Shown in pieces: positions 13,954-19,506 of a DNA stretch of 19,506 bases. Location: contig UWSL01000014.1 of the NCBI GenBank assembly GCA_900552975.1, positions 1-19,506 of the forward strand, in the 5' to 3' direction. Below the pieces are notes generated by a model. It was not told where the DNA came from, did not search any database, and saw only the letters and a list, made by a program, of their open reading frames with translations. The DNA comes from an uncultured Mycoplasmatota bacterium (lineage in GTDB: Bacteria; Bacillota_I; Bacilli_A; RF39; UBA660). Made by a program: the position numbers and the translations under genes. Every line of letters begins with the position of its first letter. Within the stretch, counting starts at the first letter, position 1.

Positions 13954-15918
13954 ATGAGAAAAGGATTTAGAATGTTTTTTTTAATTTTAATTTTGCTTTT
14001 CTGTGTGAATTTTCAGCATGTAGAAGCAGAATTAACATTTAAAGATCAAAGTTATATGATAAAAAAACTAGCTTCATCTAATCCTAAAATAAATTCAGTA
14101 ACTATTCAGGGAGATATTGCAGTAGTAAGGTCATCTGGAACTGTTTTAGGTTATTATGTTGGAACTACTAATAGTGTAAATGCTAGTACAACATATTATC
14201 AAGCTGTTAGAAATAATGTTTTTTATGCCGGTGTTAAAAATGGAACATATTATTTTTGGATTTCTAGTGGTTTAAATGGTAGGGCGATAATGTATTCACA
14301 GGGTGTAAAAGTTACTACTTCTTGTAGTAATCAAGTAGCTAATAATGCAACAGGTAGCGGAACGGTAGAAAGATGCTTTGTTTATAATCGAGGTGGATCG
14401 TTACAAGCTGATCAAACTGGAGCTTTAGTTACATGCGCTGATGGTTATGAATTACCACAAGATGGCTTAAAAGTAGCAAGTAATGGTTGTAGGAGTGTAA
14501 CTACACAAGTTAGTGGTCAAGATTTACGTCAAAGATATTGTAAGGTTGTTTATTCCTATAATTGTGTAAAAACAGGTAATACTACACCAACGCCGACACC
14601 AACACCAACTCCTTCTGTTGCAGCTGCGTCACTTACTTCATTGTCTGTATCAGAAGGAAATTTGAATCCTGGTTTTAGCTCAGGAACTAAAACATATTCC
14701 TTGAGTGTAGCTAGTACAACTAGTTCTATAAAAGTAAATGCAGTAGCAGCAAGTGGTTCTTCATTTGTATCAGGTTTTGGACCACGTAATGCAAGCTTAA
14801 ATTACGGAGCTAATGCTGTTCAAGTAAAAGTTAAAAATTCAGCTGGTAAAGTAACGACTTATACAATAAATGTTAATCGTGCTGATGGTCGTAGTAATGT
14901 AAATACTTTAAGTTCATTGTCAGTTTCAGCTGGGGAACTTAGTCCAGCATTTAATACTAATGTTTTTGCTTATAATGTAAATGTGGCAACCAATGTAGCA
15001 CAGCTTAATATAGGTGCTGCTTTAACTGATTCTAAATCTTCATTTGTAGATGGTTTTGGTCCAAGAACAGTTAATTTGAATCCTGGTTTAAATAATGTTT
15101 TTGTTAAGATACGTAGTGAGTCAGGTAAAAATAATGTTTATACATTAAATATAATGAGAGCTACTGAAGATGCGATTTGTACAACTGGTGCTGATGATTT
15201 AGCTTTGTTGAAACAAATTAAATTTGTATCAGATAATAAGGTTGATATTGATAGTATTGATTTTTCATCAAAAGTATTTAACTATACTGATGTTAAAGTC
15301 CCTTATGAAATAGGAAATTTAACTATTGAAGCAGCAACAGTTACAGAAGGAGATACTTTTGTTATAGATGGTGCTGAAAATCTAGAAGTTGGTAAAGAGC
15401 GTGAAGTAAAAATTGTTGTATCTAGTAAAAATTGTTCAAGTGTAACAAAAACTTATACTTTATATGTTACAAGACAAGAAAAGAAAACTCTTGATAGTAA
15501 TGCAGAAATTGATACGATGACTGTTGCTAAACATTCAGAAGTTAAATTTGAACAAAATAAAGAGAATTATAAAGTTAAATTAAAGAAAAAAGAAAATAAA
15601 TTAGATATTAAAATAACAACAGTGTCTGAAACAACTGATTGTAAGATTGAAGGAAATGAAAATTTAGGAATTGGTTCTACAATTAAAATCAGATGTACAG
15701 CTGAAGATGGTACAACGGCTAATTATACTATAACAGTAAGTGGTCGCGAAAAAGGAACTAATGTCTTCTTATTAATAATTGTTGTTATAGTAGTAATATT
15801 ATTATTAGTTTATATTGTATTGAGATTATTAGGTTATAAAATTGTTATAAATATGGCTGTTATTGGTGCATTCTTTAGAGGAATTACAGAAAAAATACAA
15901 AATATGTTTAACAAATAA
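13954..15918 (+). CDS. Membrane-anchored surface protein with cadherin-like beta-sandwich domains
   Basis: 654 residues. Signal peptide 1-25 (ends HVEA-E). Residues 27-205 are an unassigned extracellular domain with six cysteines (124, 141, 161, 179, 196, 204), probably three disulfides. A TTPTPTPTPTPS linker follows (210-221). Then come repeated cadherin-like beta-sandwich units (PF12733 type): ~225-309 and ~315-402, both with LxSLSVSxGxLxPxF at the start and TYTINVNRA / VYTLNIMRA at the end; a third ~412-508 ends TYTLYVTRQ, and a fourth ~515-597 ends NYTITVSGR. A membrane helix at ~604-626 is followed by a short amphipathic cytoplasmic tail. The single-span anchor and repeats suggest a stalked surface receptor or adhesin; ligand unknown. 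It has its own promoter, and there is no strong terminator before the T-box. Confidence 0.85.
   Translation: MRKGFRMFFLILILLFCVNFQHVEAELTFKDQSYMIKKLASSNPKINSVTIQGDIAVVRSSGTVLGYYVGTTNSVNASTTYYQAVRNNVFYAGVKNGTYYFWISSGLNGRAIMYSQGVKVTTSCSNQVANNATGSGTVERCFVYNRGGSLQADQTGALVTCADGYELPQDGLKVASNGCRSVTTQVSGQDLRQRYCKVVYSYNCVKTGNTTPTPTPTPTPSVAAASLTSLSVSEGNLNPGFSSGTKTYSLSVASTTSSIKVNAVAASGSSFVSGFGPRNASLNYGANAVQVKVKNSAGKVTTYTINVNRADGRSNVNTLSSLSVSAGELSPAFNTNVFAYNVNVATNVAQLNIGAALTDSKSSFVDGFGPRTVNLNPGLNNVFVKIRSESGKNNVYTLNIMRATEDAICTTGADDLALLKQIKFVSDNKVDIDSIDFSSKVFNYTDVKVPYEIGNLTIEAATVTEGDTFVIDGAENLEVGKEREVKIVVSSKNCSSVTKTYTLYVTRQEKKTLDSNAEIDTMTVAKHSEVKFEQNKENYKVKLKKKENKLDIKITTVSETTDCKIEGNENLGIGSTIKIRCTAEDGTTANYTITVSGREKGTNVFLLIIVVIVVILLLVYIVLRLLGYKIVINMAVIGAFFRGITEKIQNMFNK
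14581..14613 (+). repeat. Thr-Pro repeat linker
   Basis: Eleven codons alternating ACN and CCN encode the TTPTPTPTPTP linker of the surface protein. The codons vary (ACT, ACA, ACG; CCA, CCG, CCT), so the array looks selected at protein level and not freshly expanded by slippage. Confidence 0.8.
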
Positions 15919-15926
15919 CTTAATTA

Positions 15927-15935
15927 TGTTATAAT
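15927..15935 (+). promoter_or_regulatory. Extended -10 promoter of the T-box/tyrS transcript
   Basis: TGT plus a perfect TATAAT (15930-15935). A weak TTTAAC (15907-15912) is 17 bases upstream, within the end of the previous gene. Transcription should begin near 15942, which leaves only about 86 nucleotides before the T-box sequence. Confidence 0.65.
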
Positions 15936-15944
15936 CTATTTTAA

Positions 15945-16077
15945 TTAGTGATGAAGGAATTTACGACTCTGGAGCTAAAACGTTACTCGCGTTAAGAGAT
16001 GAAGTGTATGATAAAGTTTCATGAATTAAGGTGGTACCGCGGGTTTGACTCGTCCTTAGATTTATGAAGCTTTTTTT
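15945..16077 (+). promoter_or_regulatory. T-box leader (tRNA-Tyr-sensing riboswitch) of tyrS
   Basis: The T-box core AAGGTGGTACCGCGG (16028-16042) and CGTCCTT (16051-16057) form the standard antiterminator. Its UGGU bulge (16032-16035) can pair with the ACCA end of uncharged tRNA-Tyr. TAC at 15962-15964 in GAATTTACGACTCTGGAGC is a good tyrosine specifier codon. Upstream there is little room for a normal Stem I. ATGAAG (15999-16004) with TTTCAT (16017-16022) makes a short Stem III. The likely terminator pairs GTTTCATGAATT (16016-16027) with GATTTATGAAGC (16059-16070), 12 bp including G-U pairs, before seven T. Low charged tRNA-Tyr should raise tyrS expression. T-box identity is certain; fold details are by eye. 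Confidence 0.93.
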
Positions 16078-16094
16078 ATTGATGGAGGAATATT

Positions 16095-17336
16095 ATGAAA
16101 AAAATGAGTAATTGGGAAGAATTAAAATGGCGTGGTCTTGTTAAAGATGTTGCTGGTGAGGGGATAGAAGAAAAAATAAATAATGATATTGTTACATTTT
16201 ATTGGGGAACCGATCCTACAGCAGATAGTCTCCATTTAGGTCATTATAGTTCGCTTGTTACGGCTAAAAGATTAATGAAAATGGGACATAAACCTATTTT
16301 ATTATGTGGTGGTGCTACTGGTAGAATAGGTGATCCTCGTCCGACTAGTGAAAGAGAAATAATGAGTATCGAAGCTTTAAATGAAAATATTGAAGCAATA
16401 AGGAAACAAATTGATAAAATATTTGATGGAAAAGCAAAACTTGTTAATAATTATGAATGGTTTAAAGATTACGGATATTTAGAATTTTTAAGAGATATTG
16501 GTAAGTATATAAATGTTAATTATATGTTATCTAAGGATATTATTGATCGTCGTTTAGATACGGGAATTACATATGCAGAATTTAGTTATATGTTAATTCA
16601 AGGATATGATTTTTTACATATGTATGAAACAATGGGATGCACAATGCAAGTTGAAGGTAGTGATCAATGGGGCAATATTACAACAGGTATTGATTTAATT
16701 AGAAAAATAAAAGGAAAAGAAGCTTATGCTTTTACAATGCCTCTTATTTTAGATGCTACTGGTAAAAAATTTGGAAAAAGTGAAGGAAATGCTTTGTGGC
16801 TTGATATTAATAAAACTTCTAGTTATGAGTTGTATCAATACTTACTTAATACAGATGATTCAAAAGTTTTGGAATATTTAAAAGTATTTACATTTTTAAC
16901 TCCAGAAGAAATAATGAATATTTATGAAGAACATGAAAAAGAACCTCATTTACGCAAGGCTCAAAAAATGTTGGCAAAATGTATTATTACAGATTTACAT
17001 GGTGAAGAAGCTTATAATAAAGCTGTACAAATTAGTGAAGCTTTATTTGGTGGCGATTTGACTGGATTAAATAGTCAAGACATACTTTTAGGAATGAAAA
17101 TGGTTCCATCGATAAAAATAAGTGGAGAGATAAAATTAATTGATTTATTAGTTGATAATAAAATTTGTTCTTCTAAAAGAGAAGCTCGTGAAATGCTAGC
17201 AAGTAATGCAATATCTATTAATAATCATAAAGAAACAGATGAAAATGTAATTATCAGTAAAGAAATTGGTATTGATAAAAAGGTTATTGTAATAAGAAAA
17301 GGTAAAAAGAAACAATTTATTGGTATATTTGAATAA
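16095..17336 (+). CDS. tyrS: Tyrosyl-tRNA synthetase
   Basis: 413 residues, normal length for bacterial TyrRS. Class I motifs are present: HIGH-equivalent H47-L-G-H50 in ADSLHLGHYSSL, and KMSKS-equivalent K225-F-G-K-S229 in DATGKKFGKSEGN. Tyrosine-binding segments YAEFSYMLIQGYDFLHMYE and MQVEGSDQWGNITTG are intact. The final ~70 residues (IKLIDLLVDNKICSSKREAREMLASNAISIN...) are the S4 RNA-binding domain. It attaches tyrosine to tRNA-Tyr. ATG 16095 has GGAGGA upstream. Control by the T-box just upstream matches its product. It is monocistronic, ending in its own terminator. Confidence 0.97.
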   Translation: MKKMSNWEELKWRGLVKDVAGEGIEEKINNDIVTFYWGTDPTADSLHLGHYSSLVTAKRLMKMGHKPILLCGGATGRIGDPRPTSEREIMSIEALNENIEAIRKQIDKIFDGKAKLVNNYEWFKDYGYLEFLRDIGKYINVNYMLSKDIIDRRLDTGITYAEFSYMLIQGYDFLHMYETMGCTMQVEGSDQWGNITTGIDLIRKIKGKEAYAFTMPLILDATGKKFGKSEGNALWLDINKTSSYELYQYLLNTDDSKVLEYLKVFTFLTPEEIMNIYEEHEKEPHLRKAQKMLAKCIITDLHGEEAYNKAVQISEALFGGDLTGLNSQDILLGMKMVPSIKISGEIKLIDLLVDNKICSSKREAREMLASNAISINNHKETDENVIISKEIGIDKKVIVIRKGKKKQFIGIFE

Positions 17337-17364
17337 GATAAAGTTTACTTTTTATCTTTTTTTT
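17335..17364 (+). terminator. Intrinsic terminator after tyrS
   Basis: AAGATAAA (17335-17342, including part of the TAA stop) pairs with TTTATCTT (17351-17358), followed by a T run to 17364. Confidence 0.8.
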
Positions 17365-17394
17365 AATATTATATTATGCACTGGGGGAATTGGT

Positions 17395-18264
17395 GTGTTA
17401 AAAGAAAATTTGAGTTCATTTGTAACTCCGGAATTATTTTATGAAGGAGAATGTTCAACTATTTATCAATTGAATGATGGACGTTTATTAAAATTAAATT
17501 CGAGATATTTGCAATCATTATATTTTATGGCTGGAGTAAGTTATGAAAACAAAATATTAGATACAAGAGCTCATGAAGTATCAGAGATAGTCTCTCCATT
17601 AAGTGCTGTTTATGCTGATGGATTTTGTCGTGGTTATACAATGGAAAAAATAGCTGGAATAGATTTAAACCAATACAGTGATAATTTAAATATATATGAA
17701 AGAGCAGATTTAGAAAAATATGCTAGATTATATTGTAAAATTGAGGATGCAATTAAAAAAGCTAATCGTTTAGGAATTGTAATGCCTGATTTATGTACTT
17801 GTTCTAATATTATAATTGATCAAGCTAATAAAATACGTTTTGTTGATTATGATGGGATGCAGTTTGGTGAATTTGATAAGGCTGTGTGTATTTCGTCTAC
17901 TTTAGGAGATCCAAATCAATTTGTTAGTAGTCCTAAGTATTCAAAATCAATACTTTCGTATACTACTGAACTTGATAAGCGAAGTTTAACTTTATTATTA
18001 TTCTTATTTATTTTTAATAAAAATTTGAATTATGTCGATCAGTATATTCCACAATTGAAAAGAAAAATTGATTTAAAAGAAATGTTTGATTTGATTGGTT
18101 TAAAAGATGAAATATTTATGAATAAGGTTGCTAGTAACTTGAGTTTTGATAGAGAAGGCGATTATTTGGGAACAGATTTATTAAGAATTGCTAACGATTA
18201 TAGAATGGTAGTTTCCCCACTGCCTCAGGAAAATGTATATGCTAAGGTTCTAGTTCATAAGTAA
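17395..18264 (+). CDS. Protein-kinase-fold protein of unknown substrate
   Basis: 289 residues from GTG 17395, which follows GGGGGA (17383-17388); earlier in-frame codons lie in the tyrS end and its terminator. The layout follows the kinase fold: a nucleotide-loop-like YEGECSTIYQL (16-26), LLKL with K33 as possible ATP lysine, a hinge-like YTMEKIAGIDL (81-91), a catalytic-loop match IVMPDLCTCSNIII (D132, N138), and a metal-binding FVDYDGMQFGE (D151). The Asp, Asn and second Asp of kinases are kept, but the His of HRD/HGD is missing. It could be a small-molecule or protein kinase or a pseudokinase. There is no membrane segment. The C-terminal ~120 residues are helical. Standing alone between terminators, the context does not show its substrate. 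Confidence 0.72.
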   Translation: MLKENLSSFVTPELFYEGECSTIYQLNDGRLLKLNSRYLQSLYFMAGVSYENKILDTRAHEVSEIVSPLSAVYADGFCRGYTMEKIAGIDLNQYSDNLNIYERADLEKYARLYCKIEDAIKKANRLGIVMPDLCTCSNIIIDQANKIRFVDYDGMQFGEFDKAVCISSTLGDPNQFVSSPKYSKSILSYTTELDKRSLTLLLFLFIFNKNLNYVDQYIPQLKRKIDLKEMFDLIGLKDEIFMNKVASNLSFDREGDYLGTDLLRIANDYRMVVSPLPQENVYAKVLVHK

Positions 18265-18284
18265 AAAATTTAATTGATTACAAA

Positions 18285-18324
18285 AAAACACTCTTAACAT
18301 AAGATATTATGAAAGGAGTGTTTT
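18285..18324 (+). promoter_or_regulatory. Hairpin covering the ribosome site of the small Tyr/Pro-rich gene
   Basis: AAAACACTC (18285-18293) pairs with GAGTGTTTT (18316-18324). Inside, CATAA (18298-18302) pairs with TTATG (18307-18311). The 3' arm contains most of the AAAGGAGTG ribosome site of the gene starting at 18328. The hairpin may also act as a weak terminator for the kinase-fold gene, as TTTTGTT follows. Confidence 0.6.
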
Positions 18325-18327
18325 GTT

Positions 18328-18519
18328 ATGTATTCTGATTACTTTTTTCGTGATGGTAGATATTATGTAAGAGATGGCCGAGGCTTTTTTGTACCTTTTG
18401 TTTTAGGAGGTTTGCTTGGTGGAGCAGCAGTTGGAGTATCAAGACCACGACCTGTAGTTGTTAATCCTTATCCACCTTATGCTCAGGTGCCTTATTATGG
18501 TCAACCTTTCTATTATTAA
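18328..18519 (+). CDS. Small Gly/Tyr/Pro-rich membrane protein
   Basis: 63 residues, ATG 18328 after AAAGGAGTG. The head YSDYFFRDGRYYVRDGRG carries a twice-repeated RDGR element. Residues ~20-37 (FFVPFVLGGLLGGAAVGV) are a short glycine-zipper membrane helix, and the tail PRPVVVNPYPPYAQVPYYGQ is Tyr/Pro-rich and likely extended. No known family recognised; the tail resembles those of small cell-surface or spore-coat-like proteins, without proof. The last 59 bases overlap, antisense, the 3' end of the SEDS gene. Confidence 0.72.
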   Translation: MYSDYFFRDGRYYVRDGRGFFVPFVLGGLLGGAAVGVSRPRPVVVNPYPPYAQVPYYGQPFYY

Positions 18520-19506
18520 GATAATTAATTGATAAACCAATTGTAATATAAAGAGACGTTAAGTAAGAGCCACCATAACTTAAAAATGGTAGAGGTATGC
18601 CAATGATAGGAACTAATGATAAATTCATTAGTATGTTGTAAAATATTTGAAAAAATAGCATATTTAATATTGAGTAGTTATAAATATTAGATATGTTTTT
18701 TTGTGATGTTATTTTACTTATATAGAAGATAATAATTGAACAAAGACATAAGTAGGTTAGGATAGTTACTGAAAGGTTATATTTACTAATTATGGATGCA
18801 AAGATAAAGTCGTTATGGTTCTCTGGAATATATAATAAATAGTTGGAACCAATAGAAATTGTGGAGTTTATTGTTTGAATATTAGACTGATTTTTGAAAG
18901 AAATTAAACGATCTAGGCGATAAAAGAGTTTAGTTCCATATATTTTTATTAGTAAATCTTTATTATTATAAAAAAGATAAATATTGGAAGTAGTAAAAAT
19001 TGTTAAGAAAAAGATTATAAAAAACAATATTTTTTTATTTATTTTAGTATATTTTAAACAAGATAGGAAGATTATTAGGTATATTATAATAGCTCCTGTA
19101 TCTGGTTCTAAATATGTAAGAATTGCTGGAATGATAAAGATTAAAAATAAGTAGAATTTATTTATTTTTTTAATTATTAGGTATGGTAAGTAGAGTAGTA
19201 AAGCTATTTTAGTAAGCTCACTTGGTTGAATAGAGAATGTGCCAATATGAAGCCATGCTTTGGAGCCATTTATTTCTCGTCCATAGATAAGAACAATTGT
19301 TAGTAAAAACAAACTAAATAAATAAAATAATGAAAAATATTTATTTAATTTATTTATCTTTATTTTAGACGTTAAATATAAAAAGATGTAACTTAATCCG
19401 AGCCAAATTAATTGTTTTGAGAAGTATTGAGTATTATGTAAGTAAAAGAGACTTATTATATTTAAAATAAGAATAGGAATTAAAATTATATAATTATTAT
19501 AAAAAA
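18461..19506 (-). CDS. rodA: RodA-like SEDS peptidoglycan glycosyltransferase, 5' part outside the window
   Basis: The minus-strand frame is open from the right edge to TAA at 18463-18461; a TTG at 19312 is internal, since the reading frame continues through hydrophobic codons upstream to the window edge. Features: INGSKAWLHIGTFSIQPSELTKIA (SEDS signature with QPSE), LEPDTGAIIIYL, YIPENHNDFIFASII, where the Asp is in the place of the SEDS catalytic Asp, and GIPLPFLSYGGSYLTS, closer to RodA than to FtsW. About ten membrane segments would be present in the full protein; roughly eight are seen. RodA polymerises lipid II into glycan strands during elongation, working with a class B PBP. The tail NNRKVDHNKAPEHKVDKD is encoded antisense to the small membrane protein. 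RodA versus FtsW is not settled. Confidence 0.85.
   Translation of the reverse strand, partial: FYNNYIILIPILILNIISLFYLHNTQYFSKQLIWLGLSYIFLYLTSKIKINKLNKYFSLFYLFSLFLLTIVLIYGREINGSKAWLHIGTFSIQPSELTKIALLLYLPYLIIKKINKFYLFLIFIIPAILTYLEPDTGAIIIYLIIFLSCLKYTKINKKILFFIIFFLTIFTTSNIYLFYNNKDLLIKIYGTKLFYRLDRLISFKNQSNIQTINSTISIGSNYLLYIPENHNDFIFASIISKYNLSVTILTYLCLCSIIIFYISKITSQKNISNIYNYSILNMLFFQIFYNILMNLSLVPIIGIPLPFLSYGGSYLTSLYITIGLSINYLNNRKVDHNKAPEHKVDKD

Noticed and set aside
1..19506. Mobile element, CRISPR array or tRNA gene
   Set aside because: No transposase or integrase, no spaced direct repeats and no cloverleaf were seen by eye on either strand; the McrB-like pair alone is not proof of an inserted island.

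Overview
This is an AT-rich window from a wall-building Gram-positive bacterium, probably an uncultured Bacilli/Mollicutes-related gut lineage such as RF39 or an Erysipelotrichia relative. That placement is inferred from SipW-type secretion, a T-box on tyrS, YtxH/DUF948, Cse60, SEDS and SpoVB/YtgP-type flippase genes, Shine-Dalgarno starts and strongly A/T-biased codons. The code appears standard: Trp is TGG, and two genes (ends 7542 and 8391) stop at TGA. I see no tRNA, rRNA, CRISPR array, transposase or phage gene.

Positions 1-6812 hold a surface-protein island. A 5'-truncated McrB-like AAA+ ATPase, a DUF2357 protein without a visible nuclease domain, a SipW-type signal peptidase and a SipW-class exported protein follow each other with gaps of about 5-25 bases, which suggests one transcript. 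A second exported protein lies convergently on the minus strand and shares a bidirectional terminator. Divergent from it, with its own promoter and a structured leader, are a membrane-anchored protein and two tandem paralogues with TYAWF signal peptides. This looks like a TasA/camelysin-like filament or surface-layer module with its own peptidase, unexpectedly coupled to McrBC-type genes.

Positions 6813-8160 hold an NrtR-type Nudix/winged-helix regulator and a histidine phosphatase. A perfect palindrome fills the spacer of the regulator's promoter. The phosphatase is frameshifted at a run of eight A.

Positions 8161-13880 are mainly housekeeping and envelope genes: Cse60-like protein, a lipid-II-flippase-family MATE/MVF protein, a minus-strand coiled-coil protein, trmB, a lipoprotein, a long acidic protein, a DUF948-like protein and a YtxH protein. 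The last three are tightly coupled.

Positions 13881-19506 hold a membrane-anchored protein with cadherin-like beta-sandwich domains, tyrS behind a very compact T-box leader, a kinase-fold protein, a small Gly/Tyr/Pro-rich membrane protein whose ribosome binding site lies in a hairpin, and on the minus strand a RodA-like SEDS glycosyltransferase running off the right edge.
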